Shown here: one piece after another, positions 1-7,657 of the stretch
How positions within the stretch are numbered: the first letter of the stretch is position 1
How the letters are laid out: every line of letters begins with the position of its first letter
Assembly: GCA_045597645.1 (NCBI GenBank)
Contig: JAZLKM010000055.1
Span: 6,411 to 70,410, forward strand
Origin: JAKSSE01 sp045597645
GTDB lineage: Bacteria > Bacillota > Clostridia > Lachnospirales > Lachnospiraceae
Direction: 5' to 3'
Length of the DNA stretch: 64,000 bases
Notes under the pieces: model-generated
What the model was told of the DNA's origin: nothing
Databases searched by the model: none
Seen by the model: the letters and a program-made list of their open reading frames with translations, nothing else
Program-made: the position numbers and the translations under genes

Positions 1-1968
1 TCGACCATAGCTTGCGCCTGCTGAGATGAAGTCTCCTACATGAAGTGTTCCCTTTTGAACAAGTACAGTAGCTACAACTCCTCGACCCTTATCAAGCTTA
101 GCCTCAATTACGAGACCACGTGCATTTCTCTTAGGATTAGCCTTAAGCTCCAACACATCTGCTGTAAGCAATAACATATCAAGAAGCTCATCTATACCTT
201 CTCTAGTCTTAGCAGATACTGGTACAAATACTGTACTTCCACCCCAATCTTCCGGAAGCAGCTCGTATTCAGATAACTCCTGCTTTACTCTATCTATATT
301 TGCACCCGGTTTATCAATCTTGTTAATTGCAACAATGATTTCTACTCCAGCTGCCTTCGCATGATTAATTGCCTCAACAGTCTGTGGCATAACACCATCA
401 TCAGCTGCAACTACCAAGATAGCAATATCAGTTGAATTCGCACCACGCATACGCATTGCAGTGAATGCCTCATGTCCAGGAGTATCAAGGAAGGTGACTC
501 TTGAATCGCCTACAGGAACAGTATATGCACCGATGTGCTGAGTAATACCGCCAGCCTCACGGTCAGTTACCTTAGTATCTCTAATAGCATCAAGAAGCGA
601 TGTTTTACCATGGTCAACGTGACCCATTACACAGACTACAGGCGGACGCTTAACCATGTCCTTCTCGTCCTCATCATCTTCCTTAAGAAGCTCGGCTATA
701 ACATCGACCTTCTCCTCATGCTCGATTATGCAGTTGTACTCTGCTGCAATTTCCTCCGCGGTCTCAAAATCAATCTCATGATTCGGGGTGACCATATTTC
801 CCTTGAGGAAAAGCTTTTTTACAATATCAGACACGTTTACATGCATCTGATCAGCAAGATCTCTAATTACTATGCGGTCTGGAATAGCAATACTTCTTAT
901 CTCGGTCTCATTCTTAACCTTTGCCTTTACAGACTTATTGTGAGTCTGCTTCTCAAGGTTCAAGAAATTCTCCGTCTTGCCATTCTTTTCAAAGTCCTTA
1001 TCCTTACGATTTCCCTTTGAATCTTTCTTTCCATGGCCCTTTGTATTATTCTTGCCACCTTCTGGAACTGGAGCAGCCATCTGGTTATTAGCCGGTCTAT
1101 TCTGACCACCCTGCTGTGGGCGACCTTGTCCATTAAATCCCGGTTTACCCTGACCACCCTGCTGCGGACGGCCCTGACCATTGCCCTGCGGACGCGGTTG
1201 ACCGTTAAATCCAGGCTTGCCCTGTCCGCCCTGCTGTGGGCGACCCTGTCCATTTCCCTGTGGTCTTTGCGGCTTTTTAGCCTCATTAAGGGTATTGCTG
1301 ATATTGCCTAGGATACGAGGTCCTCTCTGCTCTGCTGATTTTTCCTGATTACCTTCAGCGTGTCCTTTGCTGCCATTGCTATTGCCATTGCTATTGGCGT
1401 TATTTGTATTATTTTTTGCAGGCTGCGCGCTAGTCTCATCAACTTTGTTATTGATGTTTTGTGCTTTTTTCTCATCAACAGCCTCCTTTGCCTTTACTCC
1501 GTTAGTTCCCTTGTATGGATCCGGCTTCATACCAACGTTTGTCACAGCTGTAGGAGTAACACGTGGTTTAATAATTCCACGTCCCTGCTGACTATTGCCC
1601 TGCTGAGGTCTATTTGCCTGCTGAGGTCTGTTGCCTTGCTGTGGACGTCCCTGCTGATTGCCATTGCTCGAATACTGAGCATTAAATACAGCAAAAGTCT
1701 TTTTCTTCTTCGGCGCCTGCGCACTATCTGACTTTGCATCTGAAGCTGCAGAAGCGGCCGGTGCCTTTGCTGCTGGCTTTGCTGCCTCTGAAGGCTTTGT
1801 TGCTTCCGGCTTAGGGCCATACTGCTTTTTCACCTGTGCAATCTGGTCATCCTCAAGGCTGCTTTGTGCACTCTTACCCTCAACTCCATTTGAAGCAAGA
1901 AAAGCAACAATGTCTTTGCTCTGTATATTAAGCTCTTTAGCTAATTCATGTACTCGCATTTTTGCCAT
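1..1968 (-). CDS. infB: Translation initiation factor IF-2 (C-terminus beyond left edge)
   Basis: GTPase that places initiator fMet-tRNA on the 30S subunit and promotes 70S joining. 656 codons are in the window; the C-terminal domains lie off the left edge. The N-terminus starts MAKMRVHELAKEL, a typical IF2-N domain, after a GGGAGG ribosome site. Residues about 60-400 are a long low-complexity linker rich in Gln, Asn, Gly, Pro and Lys, containing tandem repeats. The G domain follows, with the G1 motif GHVDHGKT at residues 449-456 and a following effector region. Last gene of the rimP operon, 4 bases after ylxQ. The linker is long compared with Bacillus IF-2. Identification is certain; only the missing C-terminus limits it. 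Confidence 0.97.
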   Translation of the reverse strand, partial: MAKMRVHELAKELNIQSKDIVAFLASNGVEGKSAQSSLEDDQIAQVKKQYGPKPEATKPSEAAKPAAKAPAASAASDAKSDSAQAPKKKKTFAVFNAQYSSNGNQQGRPQQGNRPQQANRPQQGNSQQGRGIIKPRVTPTAVTNVGMKPDPYKGTNGVKAKEAVDEKKAQNINNKVDETSAQPAKNNTNNANSNGNSNGSKGHAEGNQEKSAEQRGPRILGNISNTLNEAKKPQRPQGNGQGRPQQGGQGKPGFNGQPRPQGNGQGRPQQGGQGKPGFNGQGRPQQGGQNRPANNQMAAPVPEGGKNNTKGHGKKDSKGNRKDKDFEKNGKTENFLNLEKQTHNKSVKAKVKNETEIRSIAIPDRIVIRDLADQMHVNVSDIVKKLFLKGNMVTPNHEIDFETAEEIAAEYNCIIEHEEKVDVIAELLKEDDEDEKDMVKRPPVVCVMGHVDHGKTSLLDAIRDTKVTDREAGGITQHIGAYTVPVGDSRVTFLDTPGHEAFTAMRMRGANSTDIAILVVAADDGVMPQTVEAINHAKAAGVEIIVAINKIDKPGANIDRVKQELSEYELLPEDWGGSTVFVPVSAKTREGIDELLDMLLLTADVLELKANPKRNARGLVIEAKLDKGRGVVATVLVQKGTLHVGDFISAGASYGR
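1090..1266 (-). repeat. Tandem 72-bp repeats coding Gln/Gly/Pro-rich linker of IF-2
   Basis: Two near-identical 24-codon units lie head to tail (about 1195-1266 and 1123-1194), followed by a partial third copy. Each unit reads roughly RPQGNGQ-GRPQQGGQ-GKPGFNGQ. A related shorter RPQQGN/RPQQAN repeat occurs at about 1590-1660. The repetition makes open frames on the opposite strand here, which are artefacts. Confidence 0.85.
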
Positions 1969-1972
1969 TAAA

Positions 1973-2287
1973 CTACCTCCCTGAAATTTCCTGAATGATA
2001 CCAATTATTTTCGTCGCCAAAGCCTCGTCAGTAATAGCAAGGTTTGATCTGTACTCCTTGCCTATTGCCTGTCCCAGGCTGTCTTTTGTACCAAATTCTG
2101 CAAATTGTACCTCATAGAAGCTGCACGAATCGCGAAACTTCTTTTTTGTGCCCTCTGAAGCATCTGTTGCTACTATCACCAGAAACGCACTGCAATTTTT
2201 GATGGCCATTTCCGTAGAATCTTCTCCGCTAACTAATAGCCCGGCTTTTCTACAAAGGCCCAAAAGGTTATATACCTTCTGCTCCAT
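1973..2287 (-). CDS. ylxQ: L7Ae-family ribosomal protein-like YlxQ
   Basis: 104-aa small protein of the L7Ae/L30e/Gadd45 fold, an RNA-binding family whose members recognise kink-turns. The start MEQKVYNLLGLCRKAGLLVSG matches the family N-terminus, with the typical G-x-C-x-K-A-G-x-L segment. The usual place of ylxQ is between rnpM and infB, as here. Its ATG is next to the rnpM stop and follows a GGAGG site, so translation is probably coupled. Its stop lies just before the infB ribosome site. The cellular role is poorly defined; an association with the ribosome or with RNase P RNA is an inference from the family. Confidence 0.88.
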   Translation of the reverse strand: MEQKVYNLLGLCRKAGLLVSGEDSTEMAIKNCSAFLVIVATDASEGTKKKFRDSCSFYEVQFAEFGTKDSLGQAIGKEYRSNLAITDEALATKIIGIIQEISGR

Positions 2288-2542
2288 TCATTCCTCCGTA
2301 AGCTTCTTTTTTAAATCCGCAACATCTGCACCTTTGAAGATTTTTAAAGTATTTTTTCCCTTAAAAACCTTTTCGATGCAATTAGGATTTTTACATATGT
2401 ACATGCCTCTGGCCTGCATTTTCATCGTTGAATCAAGTGTCGCTACATTGTCTTTTATAACAATTCTTGTTAGCTCACTTTTGGAGAAACGTTCCCTGCA
2501 GGCTATGCACATTCTAGATGGTACACAAAGAACCTTTGGCAT
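2288..2542 (-). CDS. rnpM: YlxR-family RNA-binding protein (RNase P modulator RnpM)
   Basis: 84-aa protein of the YlxR (DUF448) family, named RnpM after evidence that the Bacillus protein binds RNase P RNA. Visible features are the N-terminal R-M-C-I-A-C-R-E pair of cysteines (residues 11-16), the central basic beta region ARGMYICKNPNC with two more cysteines, and a C-terminal Lys-rich helix. Length is normal. It sits 5 bases after nusA and abuts ylxQ, the conserved arrangement of the nusA-infB operon. Confidence 0.9.
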   Translation of the reverse strand: MPKVLCVPSRMCIACRERFSKSELTRIVIKDNVATLDSTMKMQARGMYICKNPNCIEKVFKGKNTLKIFKGADVADLKKKLTEE

Positions 2543-2547
2543 CAGGC

Positions 2548-3747
2548 TTATTCCTCCGCAGAAGCAGAGCCTTCTTCATCATAATACTCTGCATCACCAG
2601 GAATGTAGTTGCCGTCGGCGTCATAATAACCATTCTCTTCGTCGTAGTACTCCTCGTCGCCTTCGTAGTAGTCGCCAAACTCTCCTGCTTCTCTTGCCTT
2701 TGACTCACTCTTAATATCTATCTTAAATCCGGTGAGTCTTGCAGCAAGTCTAGCATTCTGGCCTTCCTTACCTATTGCAAGTGAAAGCTGATAGTCTGGA
2801 ACGATTACCTTTGCAGACTTAACTGTTTTGTTGTCTTTTCCAGTCTCTTCCTCATCTGCAAGTACTGAAATAACCTTTGCAGGTGAAAGCGCATTCTGAA
2901 TAAATATTGCAGGATTCTCATCCCAGCAAATAACGTCTATCTTCTCTCCGCCAAGCTCGCTCACGATAGCATTTACACGATTACCATTTTGGCCTACACA
3001 TGCTCCAACTGGATCTACATCCGGATCGTTAGACCATACTGCAAGCTTACTGCGGCTACCCGCCTCGCGTGCGATGCTCTTAATCTCAACAATGCCATCT
3101 CTAACTTCTGATACTTCACTCTCAACAAGCTGCTTTACAAGCTCTGGATGAGTGCGTGATACCATTACTCTCGGTCCTCTGTTGCCAGGTCTAACCTCAA
3201 GAACATAGAACTTCATTCTATCTGAAGGTCTGTAGTACTCGCCCTTTATCTGCTCGCTCTCCATGAGAAGCGCATCTATCTTTCCAAGATTTACTGATAC
3301 GTTCTCACCTACATTGCGCTGAATTACACCAGTAACTACAGTATGTGCAAGTGAATAATACTGATCATAAAGTACGTTCTTCTCCTCCTCACGAATCTTC
3401 TGGAGAATAACATTCTTTGCATTCTGAGTAGCAATACGACCAAATGAGTTAGACTTAATCTCCTGAATAACAGTATCTCCAATCTGATACTGGTCATCGA
3501 TTACTTTAGCATCTACAAGACTTATCTGCTCAATCGGATCCTCAACAGTCTGTACGACCTCTTTCTGAGCATAAACATGATAGTCACAGGTCTCCTTGTC
3601 CATCGTGATAGTAATGTTGTCAGATGATCCAAAATGATTCTTGCAGGCTGCAAGAAGTGAAGTCTCAATGGCCTCAAGCATAACCTCACGGCTAATGTTC
3701 TTCTCTTTCTCGAGTAATGCCAATGCCTCCATTAATTCTGTGTTCAT
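2548..3747 (-). CDS. nusA: Transcription termination/antitermination factor NusA
   Basis: Binds RNA polymerase and nascent RNA, modulating pausing, termination and antitermination. The 399-aa protein has the N-terminal RNAP-binding domain (about 1-125), an S1 domain (about 130-200), then two KH domains (about 225-350; second KH with G-K-E-G-Q-N-A-R-L-A). It ends in a roughly 45-residue very acidic, Tyr-rich tail (repeated E-Y-Y-D-E-E). The AR repeats of E. coli NusA are absent, as usual in Firmicutes; the acidic tail is an addition. Second gene of the rimP operon. Confidence 0.96.
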   Translation of the reverse strand: MNTELMEALALLEKEKNISREVMLEAIETSLLAACKNHFGSSDNITITMDKETCDYHVYAQKEVVQTVEDPIEQISLVDAKVIDDQYQIGDTVIQEIKSNSFGRIATQNAKNVILQKIREEEKNVLYDQYYSLAHTVVTGVIQRNVGENVSVNLGKIDALLMESEQIKGEYYRPSDRMKFYVLEVRPGNRGPRVMVSRTHPELVKQLVESEVSEVRDGIVEIKSIAREAGSRSKLAVWSNDPDVDPVGACVGQNGNRVNAIVSELGGEKIDVICWDENPAIFIQNALSPAKVISVLADEEETGKDNKTVKSAKVIVPDYQLSLAIGKEGQNARLAARLTGFKIDIKSESKAREAGEFGDYYEGDEEYYDEENGYYDADGNYIPGDAEYYDEEGSASAEE

Positions 3748-3756
3748 GATTTCCTC

Positions 3757-4221
3757 CTAAATTTCAAAATGTAATTTCACGCCAGCCAGATTACTTCTGT
3801 CTAGCTGCATCTCGCCACTCTCTGTTTCGATTGTGACGGTTTTATCATCAAAGGCAACTAATATACCTTCAAATGTCTTTACTTTGTCTACTGGCTTATA
3901 CAGTTTTATATCCACTTTTTCGCCAATGCTGTTAGCAAAATGTCTGTCTCTTGTAAGCTTTCTTGTAAGTCCCGGAGAACTAACCTCAAAAATATAAGCG
4001 TCCTTAATGTAGTCTTCCGCGTCAAGTATTTCATTCATTCGCTGGCTTACCGCCTCGCAGTCATTCAAGTCTACTCCACCGTCTTTATCGATATAAATAC
4101 GGAGGTAATAATCACTGCCTTCTTTTTCATAAGCCACATCGTAACATTTGAGTCCAAGCTCCTCGAATATCGGACTGGCCAATTCCTCAGTACGCTTTTC
4201 AATATTATCTCTAAGTGACAT
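3757..4221 (-). CDS. rimP: Ribosome maturation factor RimP
   Basis: Assists 30S subunit maturation. The 154-aa protein has the N-terminal alpha/beta domain with GLKCYDVAYEKEG and the D-L-N-D-C-E-A-V-S segment, the YIFEVSSPGLTRKL core (residues about 79-93), and a C-terminal SH3-like domain. Usual length. First gene of the rimP-nusA-rnpM-ylxQ-infB operon. The ATG is preceded by AAAGAGG; the previous unit, the tRNA-Glu gene, is closed by a strong hairpin 45 bases upstream. Confidence 0.95.
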   Translation of the reverse strand: MSLRDNIEKRTEELASPIFEELGLKCYDVAYEKEGSDYYLRIYIDKDGGVDLNDCEAVSQRMNEILDAEDYIKDAYIFEVSSPGLTRKLTRDRHFANSIGEKVDIKLYKPVDKVKTFEGILVAFDDKTVTIETESGEMQLDRSNLAGVKLHFEI

Positions 4222-4266
4222 CCATACCTCTTTTCATAACAAGAATATATCCCTAGAAAATCAGAA

Positions 4267-4290
4267 GAGTGAGGCTTTTCAGCCTCACTC
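4267..4290 (-). terminator. Terminator-like hairpin after tRNA-Glu
   Basis: A perfect 10-bp stem (GAGTGAGGCT/AGCCTCACTC) with a 4-base loop lies 20 bases after the tRNA on the minus strand, followed by the T-rich TTCTGATTTTCT. It separates the tRNA from rimP. Confidence 0.7.
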
Positions 4291-4309
4291 CTCGTAACAT
4301 TATTAGTAG

Positions 4310-4381
4310 CAGTTCCTAGGGGAATCGAACCCCTGTTTTCGCCGTGAGAGGGCGACGTCTTAACCGCTTGACCAAGGAACC
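4310..4381 (-). tRNA. tRNA-Glu, anticodon CUC
   Basis: The minus strand folds as a cloverleaf: acceptor GGTTCCT with AGGAACT, D arm GTCAAGCGGTTAAGAC, anticodon stem TCGCC/GGCGA around the loop CTCTCAC (anticodon CTC), and T arm with GGTTCGATTCC. The body resembles tRNA-Glu, and CUC reads GAG. The first acceptor pair is G-U. The 3' CCA is not encoded (the sequence reads G then CTA), so it must be added by CCA transferase. Confidence 0.92.
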
Positions 4382-4402
4382 ATGTCGTTCGCGACAAGTG
4401 AT

Positions 4403-4431
4403 ATAATACACAAGTTCCTATGATAATGCAA
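4403..4431 (-). promoter_or_regulatory. Sigma-A-type promoter of tRNA-Glu
   Basis: TTGCAT, a 17-base spacer and TATTAT on the minus strand, ending about 20 bases before the tRNA 5' end. The position fits a tRNA promoter. Confidence 0.7.
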
Positions 4432-4500
4432 GCACTTTTTTAAAAATTTCTAACGAGAGTGATTTTTGCTAACGCAAAGCATTGCCGCTCGTCTCGCGAT

Positions 4501-4532
4501 AACGGATATGAAGCTTACGCTTCATATCCGTT
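4501..4532 (-). other. 14-bp hairpin with the galE stop codon in its loop
   Basis: A perfect 14-bp stem with loop GTAA straddles the end of galE: the 5' arm encodes the last codons, the loop holds TAA, and the 3' arm is untranslated. It lacks an immediate T-run. A second small hairpin (TTTGC-GTTA-GCAAA, 4465-4478) and a T-rich stretch follow. It may act in termination or in protecting the 3' end. Confidence 0.75.
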
Positions 4533-5531
4533 GGGATTGTTCTTTTGCCATCTCCATGAGTCTTCGCACATCTCACGTATGCCGTACTTTGCTTCCCAGC
4601 CAAGTTCATTTTTAGCCTTGCTTGGGTCACAGTAGCAGGTGGCGATATCGCCTGCACGTCTTGGTTTAATCTGATATGGAATCTCTACACCATTCGCAGC
4701 CTCAAAGTTTTTAACGATATCAAGTACGCTGTATCCAACGCCAGTTCCAAGGTTATAGATGCCAAGGCCTACGCCTTCCTGTATCTTCTTAAGGGCTGCA
4801 ACGTGGCCATCAGCCAGGTCAACTACGTGAATATAGTCACGCACGCCTGTGCCGTCCGGAGTATCATAATCATTTCCAAATACACCAAGTTCCTTAAGCT
4901 TACCTACAGCAACCTGAGTGATGTATGGCATAAGGTTATTCGGTATTCCGTTTGGATTCTCGCCCATGGTACCACTCTTATGTGCTCCAATTGGGTTAAA
5001 GTAACGAAGAAGAATTACATTCCACTCCGGATCTGCCTTCTGCATATCTGAAAGCACCTGCTCAAGCATTGACTTGGTCCATCCATAAGGATTGGTGCAC
5101 TGTCCCTTCGGGCAATTCTCTGTAATCGGAATCTCAGCAGGATCACCGTATACAGTTGCTGATGATGAGAAAATGATATTCTTGCAACCATTCTGTCTCA
5201 TTACATCCACCAATGTAAGTGTACCTGCGATATTATTCTCATAGTACTCCCATGGTTTTTGTACTGACTCTCCTACAGCCTTAAGTCCTGCAAAATGAAT
5301 TACAGCAGATATATCATGCTTCTTAAAGATCTCATTTAAGATTACTCTGTCAAGGATATCTCCCTCGTAGAATACAGCTTCCTTCCCAGTGATGGCCTTT
5401 ACTCTCTCAAGTGATACCTTTGAAGAATTAGACAAATTATCAAGTACAACTACTTCATAGCCTGCCTCCTGCAATGAAATACAGGTATGGCTACCGATAA
5501 AGCCTGCTCCTCCTGTAACAAGTATAGTCAT
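4515..5531 (-). CDS. galE: UDP-glucose 4-epimerase
   Basis: Interconverts UDP-glucose and UDP-galactose in the Leloir pathway and supplies sugar nucleotides for cell-surface glycans. 338 aa, the normal length. The Rossmann motif GGAGFIGSH is at the N-terminus; SSSATVYG and the catalytic Y-G-W-T-K (YxxxK) follow, and the C-terminal PRRAGDIATCY is typical. The ATG at 5531 is chosen because AGGAGGAGA lies at correct spacing; the ATG two codons earlier (5537) is too close to that site, and longer forms would start inside the rplT terminator. Probably monocistronic, since a terminator precedes it. Confidence 0.95.
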   Translation of the reverse strand: MTILVTGGAGFIGSHTCISLQEAGYEVVVLDNLSNSSKVSLERVKAITGKEAVFYEGDILDRVILNEIFKKHDISAVIHFAGLKAVGESVQKPWEYYENNIAGTLTLVDVMRQNGCKNIIFSSSATVYGDPAEIPITENCPKGQCTNPYGWTKSMLEQVLSDMQKADPEWNVILLRYFNPIGAHKSGTMGENPNGIPNNLMPYITQVAVGKLKELGVFGNDYDTPDGTGVRDYIHVVDLADGHVAALKKIQEGVGLGIYNLGTGVGYSVLDIVKNFEAANGVEIPYQIKPRRAGDIATCYCDPSKAKNELGWEAKYGIREMCEDSWRWQKNNPNGYEA

Positions 5532-5565
5532 TTTCATTCTCCTCCTAATGATATAAACCGTAAAA

Positions 5566-5592
5566 AAGAACAGTTGCATTGCAACTGTTCTT
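5566..5592 (-). terminator. Terminator of the infC-rpmI-rplT operon
   Basis: A 12-bp perfect stem (AAGAACAGTTGC/GCAACTGTTCTT) with a 3-base loop is followed by TTTTT, 8 bases after the rplT stop. Confidence 0.9.
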
Positions 5593-5599
5593 GAATATA

Positions 5600-5956
5600 C
5601 TATGCAAGCTTTTCTTTTGCAAGTTCAACGAGCTTTGCGAATCCCTCTGCATCATTAACAGCCATCTCTGCAAGAATCTTACGGTTAACCTCAACCTCTG
5701 CAAGCTTGAGGCCATACATAAACTTGCTGTATGAAAGTCCATTCATTCTAGCTGCTGCATTGATACGTGCAATCCAGAGCTGACGCATCTGGCGCTTTCT
5801 CTCCTTGCGGCCTGCATATGCACTGGTAAGTGCACGCATTACAGACTGCTTAGCTACACGATACTGGTTTGAACGGGCTCCACGATAACCCTTAGCCAGC
5901 TTTAATGTTCTATTATGCTTCTTCTTGGCATTTAAGCCACCTTTAACTCTAGCCAT
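5600..5956 (-). CDS. rplT: 50S ribosomal protein L20
   Basis: 118-aa basic protein that binds 23S rRNA early in 50S assembly; the N-terminus MARVKGGLNAKKKHNRTLK is characteristic. In Bacillus, L20 also represses its own operon by binding the infC leader, and a matching leader is present at 6693-6830. Third gene of infC-rpmI-rplT. Confidence 0.98.
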   Translation of the reverse strand: MARVKGGLNAKKKHNRTLKLAKGYRGARSNQYRVAKQSVMRALTSAYAGRKERKRQMRQLWIARINAAARMNGLSYSKFMYGLKLAEVEVNRKILAEMAVNDAEGFAKLVELAKEKLA

Positions 5957-5972
5957 TGTTCATCCTCCCTAA

Positions 5973-6170
5973 TTACATGTACGGCAGTACTTTCTTCATC
6001 ATCTTTACATTGGTCTTGTCAACCATTGCAGGCTTACGAAGATTTCTCTTGTTCTTGGTTGTCTTCTTGGTAAGGATGTGACGCTTATAAGCTTTATTCC
6101 TCTTAAGCTTGCCTGTGCCAGTCTTAGTAAAACGCTTAGCAACAGAACGGTTTGTCTTCATCTTTGGCAT
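5973..6170 (-). CDS. rpmI: 50S ribosomal protein L35
   Basis: 65-aa very basic protein; MPKMKTNRSVAKRFTKTGTG and the NKRNLRKPAMV segment are diagnostic for L35. It sits between infC and rplT with short gaps (15 and 16 bases). Confidence 0.98.
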   Translation of the reverse strand: MPKMKTNRSVAKRFTKTGTGKLKRNKAYKRHILTKKTTKNKRNLRKPAMVDKTNVKMMKKVLPYM

Positions 6171-6185
6171 TTCTATATCCTCCTA

Positions 6186-6692
6186 TTATTTTTTCTCGCC
6201 TAAAACAATACTGATGGAACGGCCTTCCTGCTTTGACGGCTTCTCAACTACAGCCACCTCAGTAAGAGCTGCTGCAAAGTCATCCAGGATATACTTGCTC
6301 TCCTGCATGTGAGCCATCTCACGGCCTCTAAATCTCAATGTAACCTTTACCTTGTCGCCTTTTTCTATGAACTTTCTAGCTGCGGCAATCTTGGTATTGA
6401 GATCATTGGTATCAATGTTTGGAGAAAGACGAATCTCTTTAAGCTCAACTACACGTTGCTTCTTCTTCGCTTCCTTCTCTCTGCGTGCCTGCTCGTAACG
6501 ATACTTTCCGTAATCGATTACCTTAACTACAGGCGGGTTTGCATTTGGTGCAATAAGAACCAGGTCTACTCCTGCTTCGTCAGCCAGTGCCTTTGCCTCA
6601 CTGTTAGACATAACACCCAGCTGTTCTCCGTCCTCAGATACTACTCTAAGCTCTTTGTCACGGATCTGATCGTTAATTAATACCTCGCTAAT
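6186..6692 (-). CDS. infC: Translation initiation factor IF-3, AUU start codon
   Basis: Binds the 30S subunit, prevents premature 50S joining and proofreads the start codon. Visible segments: LINDQIRDKELRVV at the N-terminus, the linker YGKYRYEQARREKEAKKKQ, and the C-terminal domain with K-V-T-L-R-F-R-G-R-E-M. The start is called at ATT (6692), giving 168 aa, because GGAGGG lies 8 bases upstream and the next in-frame ATG (6707) overlaps that ribosome site and has none of its own. An AUU start is known for infC in E. coli and Geobacillus and lets IF-3 limit its own translation. Transcription is probably also attenuated by L20 through the leader. Confidence 0.93.
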   Translation of the reverse strand: MSEVLINDQIRDKELRVVSEDGEQLGVMSNSEAKALADEAGVDLVLIAPNANPPVVKVIDYGKYRYEQARREKEAKKKQRVVELKEIRLSPNIDTNDLNTKIAAARKFIEKGDKVKVTLRFRGREMAHMQESKYILDDFAAALTEVAVVEKPSKQEGRSISIVLGEKK

Positions 6693-6828
6693 GGCTTTAC
6701 CCTCCATCAAAAAATGCACATGGCAAAATATCCACGTGCATTCATAATCTAATGAATATAAACCGATGACACTGTGATGTAGCCCTTGTGCTCGGTGAGA
6801 GTGGATACTCTGCTTCGTTTTGACTAAC
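6693..6828 (-). promoter_or_regulatory. L20-type leader (transcription attenuator) of infC operon
   Basis: The untranslated leader contains a small hairpin with TATCCAC (6801-6807) and, about 70 bases later, the complementary GTGGATA (6729-6735), which is also part of the 5' arm of a terminator. The two states are therefore mutually exclusive. This layout matches the Firmicute L20 leader, in which L20 binding favours the terminator. Assignment rests on position, pairing and family knowledge. Confidence 0.8.
6716..6739 (-). terminator. Attenuator terminator in the infC leader
   Basis: An 8-bp stem (GCACGTGG with CCATGTGC, one G-U pair) and 8-base loop are followed by ATTTTTT, ending just before the infC ribosome site. 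Confidence 0.8.
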
Positions 6829-6830
6829 AC

Positions 6831-6859
6831 AATATACTACGTCATTTATATTCTGTCAA
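6831..6859 (-). promoter_or_regulatory. Promoter of infC-rpmI-rplT
   Basis: Consensus TTGACA (6854-6859), 17-base spacer, TATATT (6831-6836). The -35 box lies inside the last codons of lgt. Confidence 0.9.
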
Positions 6860-7652
6860 CACATTTATCATTCTTTTTCGTTGTACTCCAAGCAAGAGCT
6901 AGTCCCCAAAGAACTGTCACTATAGAAATAATCTGTGATGTAGATAAAGGACCTAAGAACCCTCTTATCTCATCACCTCTAAAGAATTCTAACACAAATC
7001 TAGCAATTCCATATAATAACAGATATAAAGTCAGAACAATTCTACCAGCATACCTCATATCCTTTGTTGCATATTTTCTTCTAGTCCAAAGCAAAATAAT
7101 AAGGATAATGATATTAGCGACAGCCTCTATTAGCTGCACCGGAACAAGCGTTATACCATTAGGTGCAAATTCCGAATGGCTAAATGCAACTCCTATTGGC
7201 AAGCTCGTCTCGCAACCATAGCAGCATCCCACCATAAAGCATCCCACTCTGCCTACAGCATGAAAAATTGGCATTAGAAACATTGTTTCATGAATAACCA
7301 CAAAGTAGTCAAGCTTATTTAATTTTGCATAGATAAAAGCTCCCAGAAAAGCACCGTAAAGTCCTCCGTAAAAAACAAAGCCTGATACGGCCACCGTATA
7401 AATAATATCCTTAATTGGAAGTCCCTGATTATAAAATCCTTTTATCTGGTCAATCGCAGTAAAAATATAAAGAAGCTTTGCACCTACTAAGCCCACACCT
7501 AACTCAACCAAGAGAATCATCTCTAAATGCCGACCTATGGGAGATTTCTTTTCATATAAGAGTATTATGATTCCAATAATTAAAATACCTGCTCCGGCAA
7601 ATAAACCGTAAGCAGGTATCGATTTTCCAAATAAACTAATATATGGATGCAT
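6846..7652 (-). CDS. lgt: Prolipoprotein diacylglyceryl transferase
   Basis: Membrane enzyme that moves diacylglycerol from phosphatidylglycerol to the lipobox cysteine of prelipoproteins. 268 aa with about seven hydrophobic segments. The Lgt signature is visible as HAVGRVGCFMVGCCYG, with G-x-x-x-R-F-x-L-E-F-F-R-G-D-E (IARFVLEFFRGDE) near the C-terminus. It follows a small membrane protein gene by 5 bases, with no clear ribosome site of its own, suggesting translational coupling. Its 3' end carries the -35 box of infC. Confidence 0.95.
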   Translation of the reverse strand: MHPYISLFGKSIPAYGLFAGAGILIIGIIILLYEKKSPIGRHLEMILLVELGVGLVGAKLLYIFTAIDQIKGFYNQGLPIKDIIYTVAVSGFVFYGGLYGAFLGAFIYAKLNKLDYFVVIHETMFLMPIFHAVGRVGCFMVGCCYGCETSLPIGVAFSHSEFAPNGITLVPVQLIEAVANIIILIILLWTRRKYATKDMRYAGRIVLTLYLLLYGIARFVLEFFRGDEIRGFLGPLSTSQIISIVTVLWGLALAWSTTKKNDKCVDRI

Positions 7653-7657
7653 GCAAA

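Noticed and set aside
960..1311. Open frames on both strands across the IF-2 linker (Arg/Val-rich or Leu/Thr-rich)
   Set aside because: They are frame shadows of the low-complexity infB repeats, with no ribosome sites.
5532..5579. Longer galE start
   Set aside because: It begins inside the rplT terminator; AGGAGG supports ATG 5531.
6693..6830. Longer infC starts at ATG codons upstream
   Set aside because: They run through the leader and terminator, and lack ribosome sites.
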